Shown: positions 8,067 through 16,077 of the stretch, piece by piece
How the letters are laid out: each line of letters starts with the position of its first letter
How positions within the stretch are numbered: position 1 is the stretch's first letter
DNA from: Neobacillus bataviensis
Lineage (GTDB): Bacteria; Bacillota; Bacilli; Bacillales_B; DSM-18226
Reading direction: 5' to 3'
Length of the DNA stretch: 64,000 nucleotides
NCBI RefSeq assembly: GCF_019969725.1
Contig: NZ_JAHXYW010000002.1
Span: forward strand, 620,001-684,000
Translations under genes and position numbers: made by a program
The notes under the pieces: generated by a model
The model's input: only the letters and a program-made list of their open reading frames with translations
What the model was told of the DNA's origin: nothing
Database searches by the model: none

Positions 8067-9860
8067 ATGAATGCGGTTTCAATTGTAATAGGTTCAATTT
8101 GTATTTTGATGATTGCTTATCGCTTATATGGAACATTCATGGCTGTAAAAGTGTTAAAATTAGATGATTCAAAACCGACACCAGCTCATGAATTAAATGA
8201 TGGAAAGGATTATGTGCCAACTAATAAGTGGGTAACATTTGGTCATCATTTTGCTGCAATCGCAGCAGCAGGGCCTCTTGTAGGTCCTATCCTTGCAGCA
8301 CAATTTGGCTATTTGCCAGGATTATTATGGCTCTTGATTGGGGCGGTAATAGGCGGAGCGGTTCATGATGCAGTAGTTCTCTTTGCATCTATGCGAAAAA
8401 AAGGAAAATCCTTATCTGAGGTTGCAAAAGAGGAACTTGGACCAGTTGCAGGTTTTTGTACAGGTCTAGCGATGCTGTTCATAATAACGATAACGATGGC
8501 AGGTCTATCCATGGTTGTACTTCATGCACTCGAAAACAATCCATGGGGAACGTTTTCGGTCGGAATCACGATTCCAATTGCAATGTTTGTAGGACTTGCT
8601 TATAAAAAAACGGGCAACTTGAAATTAACCTCAACAATTGGCTTTATTCTTGTCATGGTTGGAGTTTTTGTTGGTCCTTCTATACAAGATACGGCCTTAG
8701 GTGATTGGTTGACATTAGACACAAAAACATTGGCTATCATTCTGCCAATCTATGCATTTTTTGCAGCAGCCCTACCAGTTTGGCTTTTACTTGCACCACG
8801 CGATTATTTAAGCAGCTTTATGAAAATAGGGGTATTTATTGCTTTAATTATTGGAGTATTTATTATTAATCCTACTATTGAGATGCCGGCTTTTACAAAA
8901 TTCACTCAAGGGGGCGGGCCGGTTTTAGGTGGACCAGTATGGCCGTTTATCTCCATAACCATTGCCTGCGGTGCAATTTCCGGCTTCCATGCATTTGTTG
9001 GCTCAGGTACAACACCAAAAATGCTAGATCGTTGGTCAGATATTAAGGTTGTTGGTTTTGGAGCAATGTTAGTTGAATGTGTTGTGGGAATCATGGCGTT
9101 AATTGCTGCAACTGCTCTCCAGCCTGCAGATTACTTTGCTATTAACTCAACACCTGAAGTATTCAAGACTTTGGGCATGAATGTGGTGGAGTTACCGAAA
9201 CTTGCGAAGGAAATTGGGATTGATCTAGAAGGCAGAACCGGTGGCGCAGTTACCTTAGCGGTTGGGATGACCTACATTTTTACTGGTATTCCATGGTTTG
9301 CAAAGCTATCATCTTATTTCTTCCAATTTGTCATTATGTTTGAAGCGGTGTTTATCCTCACAGCGATTGACTCCGGAACACGTGTAGCGCGTTATTTAAT
9401 ACAAGACTTTTTTGGTGAATTTTATAAACCTTTGAAAAAAACTGATTGGCTTCCAGGGTCAATTCTTGCAAGTGCTTTAGCATGCTTTATGTGGGGATAT
9501 TTACTATTCTCGGGCGACATAGGTTCTGTATGGGCTCTATTTGGAGTTTCAAACCAGTTAATGGCTTCCATTGGTCTAATAGTAGGTGCCACTGTTATTC
9601 TCAAAATTGCAGATAAACGACGCTATATGCTTACTTGCCTTGTCCCGCTTTCGTATTTGTTCGTGACGGTAAACTATGCAGGATACTGGATGGTGAAAAA
9701 CGTTTATCTCAATACCGCTGCAACTGGCTATAGTGTTCTTAATGGAATATTATCAATCATCATGTTAATACTTGGTATGGTAATTATGGTGAGTGCAATT
9801 AAGAAATGGATTAGTATGTGGAATTCACCACGAGTTCAGCTGGAATCAAAAGTGGCATAA
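8067..9860 (+). CDS. cstA: CstA/BtsT-family carbon-starvation transporter (probable pyruvate or peptide uptake)
   Basis: A 597-residue integral membrane protein with about 16-18 TM helices across its whole length. Family signatures are FGHHFAAIAAAGPLVGPILAAQFGYLPGL near residue 52, GGAVHDAVVLFASMRKKGKSL, and ISGFHAFVGSGTTPKML around residue 310. The shorter (about 600-residue) form is typical of Gram-positive CstA, compared with about 700 in E. coli. It has its own terminator and follows lytST directly, the same functional pairing as E. coli BtsSR with BtsT, a pyruvate/H+ symporter. Substrate by analogy is pyruvate; peptide transport, proposed for E. coli CstA, is the alternative. Confidence 0.9.
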   Translation: MNAVSIVIGSICILMIAYRLYGTFMAVKVLKLDDSKPTPAHELNDGKDYVPTNKWVTFGHHFAAIAAAGPLVGPILAAQFGYLPGLLWLLIGAVIGGAVHDAVVLFASMRKKGKSLSEVAKEELGPVAGFCTGLAMLFIITITMAGLSMVVLHALENNPWGTFSVGITIPIAMFVGLAYKKTGNLKLTSTIGFILVMVGVFVGPSIQDTALGDWLTLDTKTLAIILPIYAFFAAALPVWLLLAPRDYLSSFMKIGVFIALIIGVFIINPTIEMPAFTKFTQGGGPVLGGPVWPFISITIACGAISGFHAFVGSGTTPKMLDRWSDIKVVGFGAMLVECVVGIMALIAATALQPADYFAINSTPEVFKTLGMNVVELPKLAKEIGIDLEGRTGGAVTLAVGMTYIFTGIPWFAKLSSYFFQFVIMFEAVFILTAIDSGTRVARYLIQDFFGEFYKPLKKTDWLPGSILASALACFMWGYLLFSGDIGSVWALFGVSNQLMASIGLIVGATVILKIADKRRYMLTCLVPLSYLFVTVNYAGYWMVKNVYLNTAATGYSVLNGILSIIMLILGMVIMVSAIKKWISMWNSPRVQLESKVA

Positions 9861-9872
9861 ATAAAAACAAAT

Positions 9873-9914
9873 AAAAAGATGACATCAATCTTGCTAGTGA
9901 TGTCATCTTTTTTT
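9873..9914 (+). terminator. terminator after cstA
   Basis: Stem AAAAAGATGACATCA/TGATGTCATCTTTTT ending in a T run. The rest of 9915-10170 is AT-rich leader DNA without a convincing gene. Confidence 0.9.
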
Positions 9915-10058
9915 GTTCAATAAACAGAATTATAAAATAATTTTACTTTTTTGATATAGTGTAAAGTGCATTTATATATTTTATGTGTATTTATATATTC
10001 ATAGAAGGATGTGCTAATTTCCAGCATATATCCATTGGTATTATTTCCAAATAATTTT

Positions 10059-10073
10059 ATTTTTCAAAAAATA
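10059..10073 (+). promoter_or_regulatory. weak candidate CodY box upstream of the permease
   Basis: ATTTTTCAAAAAATA has three mismatches to the CodY consensus AATTTTCWGAAAATT. The context (amino-acid permease promoter) is right, but the region is so AT-rich that chance matches are likely. Confidence 0.22.
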
Positions 10074-10170
10074 TTGCTTTTTATAGAAAAAAATTATATT
10101 ATCTGTATATAATTTTTTTATGAGTTATTTTGTCAGAACATTACGACAATATAACAAGGAGGTTTACAAA

Positions 10171-11586
10171 ATGGATTTATTTAGAAAGAAATCGATTCAG
10201 GCACTGATACAAGAAATAGGAAAAAAAGATGTTAACTTAAAGAAGGATTTAGGTGCCTTTGACTTATCAATGCTGGGAATTGGTGCAATTATAGGAACAG
10301 GAATCTTTGTTGTAACAGGAGTTGCAGCAGCAGAACTTGCAGGTCCGGCACTTATTCTATCATTTATTATATCAGGGTTGGCATGTGTGTTTGCCGCACT
10401 TTGTTATGCTGAGTTTGCTTCCACCGTCCCGGTATCAGGAAGTGCCTATACTTACAGCTATGCAACGTTTGGTGAGTTGATCGCTTGGATTTTAGGCTGG
10501 GATTTAATCCTGGAATACGGACTAGCATCTTCAGCAGTTGCCAGCGGATGGTCTGGATATTTTCAAGGATTGCTTGCAGGGTTTGGAATTCATTTTCCCA
10601 AAGCATTAACAAGTGCATATGATCCTGCGAATGGTACGTATATTGATGTTCCAGCTATTCTTATCGTTTTATTGATTACATTATTGTTAACACAAGGTGT
10701 TAAAAAATCAGCTCGTTTTAATACAATTATGGTTATTATTAAACTAGCAGTTGTTTTATTATTTATTGGTGTAGGGGTATGGTATGTAAAGCCAAGTAAC
10801 TGGACACCATTTATGCCATTCGGTTTCTCTGGTGTAACTGCCGGTGCCGCTACCGTTTTCTTTGCTTATATCGGTTTTGATGCCGTTTCTTCGGCAGCAG
10901 AGGAAGTAAAAAATCCACAGCGCAATATGCCGATTGGGATTATGGCTTCACTTGCTGTTTGTACCGTTTTATATATTGCGGTTTCCGCAATTCTTACAGG
11001 AGTTGTTCCTTACACTAAGCTTGGCGTGAAAAATCCAGTTGCTTTTGCTCTTACCTATATTCATCAGGATTGGGTAGCTGGCTTTATTTCAATAGGTGCG
11101 ATTATTGGTATCACAACCGTATTACTAGTTATGCTTTATGGACAAACTCGTTTATTCTACGCTATCAGCCGTGATGGCTTATTACCAAAAATATTTTCAA
11201 AGGTAGATAAGAAGAAGCAGACTCCAATGTTCAATTCTTGGATTACTTGTTTACTAGTTTCCATTTTTGCCGGTTTAGTACCATTAAATAAGCTTGCTCA
11301 TTTAGTAAACATGGGAACATTATTTGCCTTTATGACTGTTGCAGTGGGGATTCTGTTTCTTCGCAAGAATAATGTGGCACCAAAATCTGGTTTCCGTGTT
11401 CCATTTGTGCCATATATCCCAATTCTTGCTTTCGCATTCTGCGGCTATTTAATCCTTCAGCTTCCAGCAGAATCATGGATTAGCTTCGGTATTTGGTTAG
11501 TAATTGGATTAGGAGTATACTTCGGATACGGCCGAAAGCATTCTACATTGAATACTCAAGTGGAACAGTTGAAAAAAGTAAGTTAA
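10171..11586 (+). CDS. yfnA: APC-superfamily amino-acid permease, YfnA-like
   Basis: A 471-residue transporter with 12 predicted TM helices. The first contains the APC signature GIGAIIGTGIFVVTG (about 36-50), and FFAYIGFDAVSSAAEEVKNPQ lies in the TM6 region. The N-terminus MDLFRKK and many internal stretches closely recall B. subtilis YfnA, a permease whose substrate assignment is tentative. The ATG at 10171 is preferred to the upstream ATG at 10120 because AAGGAGG lies 9 nt before it. The gene is monocistronic, with a terminator immediately after. Confidence 0.85.
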   Translation: MDLFRKKSIQALIQEIGKKDVNLKKDLGAFDLSMLGIGAIIGTGIFVVTGVAAAELAGPALILSFIISGLACVFAALCYAEFASTVPVSGSAYTYSYATFGELIAWILGWDLILEYGLASSAVASGWSGYFQGLLAGFGIHFPKALTSAYDPANGTYIDVPAILIVLLITLLLTQGVKKSARFNTIMVIIKLAVVLLFIGVGVWYVKPSNWTPFMPFGFSGVTAGAATVFFAYIGFDAVSSAAEEVKNPQRNMPIGIMASLAVCTVLYIAVSAILTGVVPYTKLGVKNPVAFALTYIHQDWVAGFISIGAIIGITTVLLVMLYGQTRLFYAISRDGLLPKIFSKVDKKKQTPMFNSWITCLLVSIFAGLVPLNKLAHLVNMGTLFAFMTVAVGILFLRKNNVAPKSGFRVPFVPYIPILAFAFCGYLILQLPAESWISFGIWLVIGLGVYFGYGRKHSTLNTQVEQLKKVS

Positions 11587-11596
11587 TGAATTTCAC

Positions 11597-11624
11597 AAAG
11601 GGCTTGCATCTGCAAGCCCTTTTT
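11597..11624 (+). terminator. terminator after the permease
   Basis: Stem AAAGGGCTTGC/GCAAGCCCTTT with a short loop, then T residues. Confidence 0.9.
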
Positions 11625-11640
11625 ACATATTCGCGAAAAA

Positions 11641-11648
11641 TGTCGAAA
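11641..11648 (+). promoter_or_regulatory. candidate Spo0A box upstream of the sensor kinase
   Basis: TGTCGAAA matches the core of the Spo0A box (TGTCGAA). It lies about 110 nt before a kinase of the sporulation-kinase type. A single short match; weak evidence. Confidence 0.3.
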
Positions 11649-11760
11649 ATAATCATTAATACACAATAATTGTCTGTTCTTATTAGAGAAAAATGATAAA
11701 ATAGTAGCATAATTAATTTACTTATTTCTTTCAAAGAACTTCATTGAGGGAGAAGCAAAC

Positions 11761-12996
11761 ATGAACGAAGGCATCAAGAGTCCTAAACTGATATTTGAAG
11801 AGAAAAAGGCGATAATTTTATTTTTGTGGCTGTTTAATTTAATATTTTTTTCTTGGGATATTTACTACTATGGTTTTAGAGCATATACCAATGGCGAGGC
11901 TGTGAATATTGCAAGGGATGGTATGGGAATTTGGCTATATGTATTGGTTCTAGGAGTTCTATCTATAGCAATATTCCTTATTAAAAAGGGAAGTATTTAC
12001 AAAGTTAAATATTTATACATATATAGCTACCTGTGTATAGACTTAATAGATAACTTAATGAGATATCTAGGGACTACAAAGGATTTTGCTACTGGCAATA
12101 TTGTCGAACTCTTATTTATACTTTTTTCCCCTATTTTTGTAAATAAAAAATACTTTTGGGTTGTTTCGTTAGGTTTCATAGGTAAAGATGTATTGCTAGG
12201 TCTTACTTTACGAGACTTAAATCTATTGTTTCCAATAATATCCTATATAGTTTTATCAGCGATTGCTTATATATTATTAAATCGGTTTTACTCTTATATT
12301 CTTTCATTGACAAGTGCATATGAAGAGTTGCGCCAGAAAGAGAAGCTGGCAGTAATAGGTCAAATGGCTGCTGCCATAGGTCATGAAATTCGAAATCCTT
12401 TGTCTGCACTAAAAGGCTTTACACAGTTACAGCAGGAACGATACCCAAATACTAATGAATTTTATCCTATTATGATTCAGGAAATTGACCGGATTAATTC
12501 AATTGTCGAGGATTTGTTATATTTAGGAAAACCACGTGCACTTAACTTTGAAAAACAAAGTATTGAAGAGATAATTGCTTACACACTATCCATTACGCAG
12601 CAACTGGCGGAAAGGCAAAATATAAAAGTAGAAACCAAAATGGCTGGTCCTTTACCACCCATATATTGCGATGAAAAGCAATTGAAGCAGGTTTTTATCA
12701 ACTTGATAAAAAATGCAATAGAATCAATGCCAGATGGTGGCAGGATTAAAATCCAAGTTAAAATTATAGAAAACCTCAGACTTAATATCTCAATAGAGGA
12801 TGAAGGATATGGTATTTCAGATGAAATTATTCTAAATCTAGGGGAACCTTTCTTTACCACGAAAAAGGATGGAACAGGACTTGGTTTAATGGTCACTAAT
12901 CATATTATTAAAGATCACAATGGTGAACTAAACATCAACAGTGTCCTTAAACAAGGTACAATAGTCGAAGTCATTTTACCTATTAATCAAAGGTAA
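11761..12996 (+). CDS. membrane sensor histidine kinase sharing its sensor with the next gene
   Basis: A 411-residue kinase. Residues 1-185 hold about six TM helices; 195-260 are HisKA with phosphoacceptor His208 in AIGHEIRNPL; 300-411 are HATPase (NLIKNAIES, DEGYGI, GTGLGLM). The catalytic half is KinB-like. The sensor half is not a family I can name, but it is clearly related to the sensor of the HD-GYP protein encoded next: both contain VE(L/I)L..L.SPIFV followed by VVS.G and LNRF.SY at matching places. The ATG at 11761 follows GAGGGAGAA. No partner regulator is adjacent; phosphorelay input to Spo0F/Spo0A is a guess based on the kinase type. Confidence 0.85.
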   Translation: MNEGIKSPKLIFEEKKAIILFLWLFNLIFFSWDIYYYGFRAYTNGEAVNIARDGMGIWLYVLVLGVLSIAIFLIKKGSIYKVKYLYIYSYLCIDLIDNLMRYLGTTKDFATGNIVELLFILFSPIFVNKKYFWVVSLGFIGKDVLLGLTLRDLNLLFPIISYIVLSAIAYILLNRFYSYILSLTSAYEELRQKEKLAVIGQMAAAIGHEIRNPLSALKGFTQLQQERYPNTNEFYPIMIQEIDRINSIVEDLLYLGKPRALNFEKQSIEEIIAYTLSITQQLAERQNIKVETKMAGPLPPIYCDEKQLKQVFINLIKNAIESMPDGGRIKIQVKIIENLRLNISIEDEGYGISDEIILNLGEPFFTTKKDGTGLGLMVTNHIIKDHNGELNINSVLKQGTIVEVILPINQR

Positions 12997-13212
12997 TAAT
13001 TCATTATCACAAAAAATACTTCTATTTTATTCACAAATCATCCTAGTTTTCTCTATTTCTCATTTAACAAATGATTTATAATGTAGAAAAGTGTAGTAAT
13101 TTGTGTAATTTTCGTATCTTTTGGGATATTTGTATCACTTTTTGATAAACTACTAATTTTTTTGTCAAATTAATGAGACTGAGAGCTTTTATTTCTAACG
13201 TGAGGTAAGCAA

Positions 13213-14400
13213 ATGAAAACGAAAATAATAGATCCAAATATAAGAAATGAAGAAGGTCGGACAATAAAGTGGTTTATAGTTTTATTTTATATAATTTCCA
13301 TTGCCTATGATTTATTTTATAAAATTATTTCAATTTATAATCCTAAATTAAATTCCGATACTCCAGACGTACTAGGTTATTGGATTTATCTATTTATGTT
13401 TGCGCTAATTCCAGTTGCGCTTTATTTATATAAACACCAAAAACAACATCAAATAAAATATATTTATTTTATTTCTTACACTACTTTGACATTTATTAAT
13501 GATATTATTTCCTTTTTTGGTAAAGACGTTGAATACAAAAGTGGTAATGCTGTAGAAATCCTTTGGTTATTACTATCCCCAATATTTGTAAGCAATACTT
13601 TCTTTAAAGTCGTTTCAATCGGCTTATTATTAAAGTATATTCTTGCTGGATTAATTTTAAAATCTCCTGATGTTTTGTCAGCTTTATTACTTTTAGCCGT
13701 TTTATGGATTTTTTCATTCATCATTCTTAATAGATTTCAATCTTATGTAAAAGCAATTAAAACTTCATATGATCAACAATTAGTAGGCATTGTTAAAGGG
13801 GTAATTGCAACCTTAGAATTAAAAGATCCTTATACTAGAGGACATAGTGAACGTGTCGCTAGCTATGCACTTGAATTAGCTAAAATGAGTGGTGAATTTT
13901 CTACTGATGAGCTTAAAGATTTTAACTATGCTTGCTTACTTCATGATATCGGAAAGATTCATATCCCAGACCAAATATTAATGAAATCAGGAAAACTGAG
14001 TAGTGAAGAATATGAAACAATCAAGTCACATACTGTAGTTGGTGCAGAGGCGGTTTCAAAAGTAGTTAGATTTCAAAATAATATTGAAGTCATCCGCTCT
14101 CATCATGAGCGCTGGGACGGTAAAGGTTACCCAGACCAATTAAAAGGGGAGGAAATCCCTTATCTCGCTCGAATTGCGGCGATTGCAGATGCCTTTGATG
14201 CTATGACCTCAACAAGGTCATACAGAGCCGCTTTACCTGTTGAAGAAGCATATAAACGGATTTTAGAAGGTAAGGGCACTCAATTTGATCCGAATTTAGT
14301 TGAGAAATTCAAATTGATTTACCCATCATGGATCGCAATTCATGATAGTTCCAATAAAAAAATAGAACAAAATTATGAAAGCTTAAATGCAATAAATTAG
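13213..14400 (+). CDS. membrane-bound HD-GYP phosphodiesterase (probable c-di-GMP or related nucleotide)
   Basis: 395 residues. About six TM helices (20-185) form the same sensor as in the upstream kinase. A complete HD-GYP domain follows (about 195-365), with H in RGHSERV, HDIGK at 244-248 and HHERWDGKGYP at 297-307. All metal and GYP residues are present, so it should be active; HD-GYP enzymes hydrolyse cyclic di-GMP or related cyclic dinucleotides. Its own promoter region (12997-13212) is AT-rich. The stop codon is followed 19 nt later by the start of the small peptide gene, so the two may be co-transcribed. Confidence 0.88.
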   Translation: MKTKIIDPNIRNEEGRTIKWFIVLFYIISIAYDLFYKIISIYNPKLNSDTPDVLGYWIYLFMFALIPVALYLYKHQKQHQIKYIYFISYTTLTFINDIISFFGKDVEYKSGNAVEILWLLLSPIFVSNTFFKVVSIGLLLKYILAGLILKSPDVLSALLLLAVLWIFSFIILNRFQSYVKAIKTSYDQQLVGIVKGVIATLELKDPYTRGHSERVASYALELAKMSGEFSTDELKDFNYACLLHDIGKIHIPDQILMKSGKLSSEEYETIKSHTVVGAEAVSKVVRFQNNIEVIRSHHERWDGKGYPDQLKGEEIPYLARIAAIADAFDAMTSTRSYRAALPVEEAYKRILEGKGTQFDPNLVEKFKLIYPSWIAIHDSSNKKIEQNYESLNAIN

Positions 14401-14419
14401 TTGGGAAGGAGGTGGAAAT

Positions 14420-14482
14420 ATGAAAATTCGTAAACTTAACAAAGTTAAAGTTTCTTGTTGGTGGTGTCTCTGGATTAATTAA
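14420..14482 (+). CDS. 20-residue Cys/Trp-rich peptide, candidate RiPP-like or signalling precursor
   Basis: A tiny gene with a near-ideal ribosome binding site (AAGGAGGTGG) 6-7 nt before its ATG. It encodes a basic N-terminal half (MKIRKLNKVKV) and a hydrophobic end SCWWCLWIN with a CxxC pair and three Trp. A perfect terminator follows 12 nt after the stop, so a compact transcript ends here. The next gene on the same strand is an M50 membrane peptidase with a PqqD-like domain, a class often found beside ribosomally made modified peptides. Alternatives are a Trp/Cys-codon attenuation leader or a small membrane toxin. No homologue is recalled. Confidence 0.6.
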   Translation: MKIRKLNKVKVSCWWCLWIN

Positions 14483-14494
14483 TAATGTGGATTG

Positions 14495-14528
14495 GGATGC
14501 TTACGATACTAAAAAAGCATCCTTTTTT
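14495..14528 (+). terminator. terminator after the small peptide gene
   Basis: Stem GGATGCTT/AAGCATCC with a 12-nt loop, then six T residues. Confidence 0.88.
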
Positions 14529-14535
14529 ATAAATT

Positions 14536-14719
14536 GGCTGTGTAAAATGTTATTTATGATTTTTTATCTCTGTTGATTGGAGCGGAAGGCGCGAGACTCC
14601 TGCGGGAGTACGGGACAGGGGAGACCCCGCAGGCGCTAAAGCGCCGAGGAGGCTCCCCGAACCGCCCGCGGAAAGCGAAGCGCCTGGAGAGGAAATCAAC
14701 AGACTAGTTTAACACAGCC
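14536..14719 (+). repeat. 184-bp dispersed GC-rich element, copy A
   Basis: Bounded by GGCTGTGT and TTAACACAGCC. Inside is a second inverted repeat (CTGTTGATT near 14570, AATCAACAG near 14700) enclosing a very GC-rich core beginning GGAGCGGAAGGCGCGAGACT. The same element occurs at 35568 (reverse orientation, also 184 bp), at 43996, and in deleted form at 61856. Similar GC-rich intergenic repeats with this core are, to my recollection, common in Bacillaceae genomes. It encodes no transposase and resembles a MITE. It separates the peptide gene from the M50 peptidase gene. Confidence 0.85.
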
Positions 14720-14746
14720 TATAAATTAAAGTTAAAGGGTGTTGAT

Positions 14747-15928
14747 ATGGGCCTTTCACTCGATTCATATCTTTCTTTAGTCCCGCACGAAATTCGCAAG
14801 GATAAAAAACATTATATTGTTGAAGATAAAATTTCTGGTGAGTTTTATGAAATGCCGGAAGTATGTATTGATGCAATTAATTTGATTAATCAAAATGAAC
14901 AGCTTAGCGTAATTGAAGGATTCCTAAAAGATAAATATCCATCTGAAAAGATTGACCTCGTGGATTTTGCAAAGCAGCTTTTGGAATTAGAATTGATCAA
15001 TGAAATTGATGGCATAAAGGTTGAAATAAATGAAAAGAACAAGGAAAGTCTTGGCTTTATGTGGCTATCTCCATTACTAGGAAAATTCTTCTTTAATAAA
15101 ATAGCACTATTAATTTATAGTGCTCTTTTCGTCTCAAATATTTACTTATTCATTTCCCATCCGAATTTATTTCCAGATTATAAGGATCTTTTTATTTTTG
15201 ATTACATGATGTTTAATATTCCAGCTTGGATGCTCATAACATTTATTCTTGTGTTAGCCCATGAATTCGGCCATGTATTAGCAATGAGGGCGCAAAATCT
15301 CCCAACCAAATTAGAAATAGGTCACCGGTTATTTCTTGTTGTTCTTGAGACTGATATGGCTGCAGTATGGAAGTTGCCTTCAAAGGAACGGAATGTTTTA
15401 TACTTAGCAGGGCTTTGTTTTGACACGGTTATTCTTTCGCTGGCTTTAATTTGCCAATTGAATTTTGCAAGTGGATCAGGTATTTTCCTGAACATCATGA
15501 ATGTAGTCGTTTTGGATACATTTATTCGCATAGTGTACCAATGCTGTGTGTACATGAAAACAGATTTGTATTACATTTTTGAAAATGTGTCGGGCTGTTA
15601 TAACCTAATGGAAAATGCCCAACAGGTTCTTAAAAAATGGTTCCCATTTCAAAAATCCTATTTAAGAGATGATGTTATTTATGAAAGTGAAAGGAAAACT
15701 GTTTACACTTATTCGATTATCTACTTTATTGGTGTAATCTTGACAGTGGCCTTATATTTTACTTTTTATATCCCGCAATTATTGTTTGCTATTAAGAAAG
15801 CTCTCCCAGGATTCTTGGAAGGAGCGGCCTCGTTTTCTTTTTGGGATGCAGTCATTTTTACCATGCAAATCGTCATTGGTTTGTTATTACTTTTGTATTC
15901 TTGGCGAAAAAAATACCTTCATAACTAG
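14747..15928 (+). CDS. membrane M50-family zinc metallopeptidase with PqqD-like N-terminal domain
   Basis: 393 residues. Residues 1-100 look like a PqqD/RiPP-recognition fold (YIVEDKISGEFYEMPE, then helices ending FAKQLLELELINEI). Six or so TM helices follow. The metal site is HEFGH at 172-176 (H172, E173, H176), with a likely third ligand Asp273 in MKTDLYYI, as in site-2-protease-like peptide zinc metalloproteases (YydH type). Such proteins cleave or export ribosomally made peptides or confer immunity. The nearest candidate substrate is the SCWWCLWIN peptide about 265 nt upstream; no radical-SAM or other modification enzyme lies in the immediate neighbourhood. Confidence 0.8.
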   Translation: MGLSLDSYLSLVPHEIRKDKKHYIVEDKISGEFYEMPEVCIDAINLINQNEQLSVIEGFLKDKYPSEKIDLVDFAKQLLELELINEIDGIKVEINEKNKESLGFMWLSPLLGKFFFNKIALLIYSALFVSNIYLFISHPNLFPDYKDLFIFDYMMFNIPAWMLITFILVLAHEFGHVLAMRAQNLPTKLEIGHRLFLVVLETDMAAVWKLPSKERNVLYLAGLCFDTVILSLALICQLNFASGSGIFLNIMNVVVLDTFIRIVYQCCVYMKTDLYYIFENVSGCYNLMENAQQVLKKWFPFQKSYLRDDVIYESERKTVYTYSIIYFIGVILTVALYFTFYIPQLLFAIKKALPGFLEGAASFSFWDAVIFTMQIVIGLLLLLYSWRKKYLHN

Positions 15929-15932
15929 TCTG

Positions 15933-15948
15933 TGACAGAACTTTGTCA
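15933..15948 (+). promoter_or_regulatory. candidate operator TGACA-N6-TGTCA before the molybdoenzyme operon
   Basis: A perfect 5-bp inverted repeat with a 6-nt spacer, dimensions like those of CRP/FNR-family sites although the sequence is not the canonical TGTGA-N6-TCACA. It lies about 130 nt upstream of the first gene of the nitrate-reductase-like operon. It could also be a site for the NreC-like regulator. Confidence 0.35.
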
Positions 15949-16004
15949 AAATCGAAATATCTAGGGGTTTTTTCCCCCTAAGATAGGGGAGTTCCCTTAT
16001 ATAG

Positions 16005-16061
16005 ATAACACTGCCGTTTTTCTTACAATTAGCTTAAGAAAACGGAAGTGTTATTTTTTTT
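16005..16061 (+). terminator. terminator-like hairpin directly before the ribosome binding site of the molybdoenzyme operon
   Basis: ATAACACT (16005-16012) pairs with AGTGTTAT (16047-16054), and CCGTTTTCTT-like inner arms extend the stem. A run of eight T follows, and the GAGGAGG ribosome binding site comes immediately after. It may simply end the M50 transcript, but its position in the leader also allows attenuation of the operon. A second GC-rich inverted repeat (AGGGG/CCCCCT) lies near 15963-15980. Confidence 0.65.
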
Positions 16062-16077
16062 GAGGAGGATCAAGAAA

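Noticed and set aside
14420..14528. Trp attenuator leader controlling a downstream Trp gene
   Set aside because: The Trp-rich peptide plus terminator looks like a trp leader, but no Trp biosynthesis or transport gene follows, and a repeat element separates it from the next gene. Kept only as an alternative reading.
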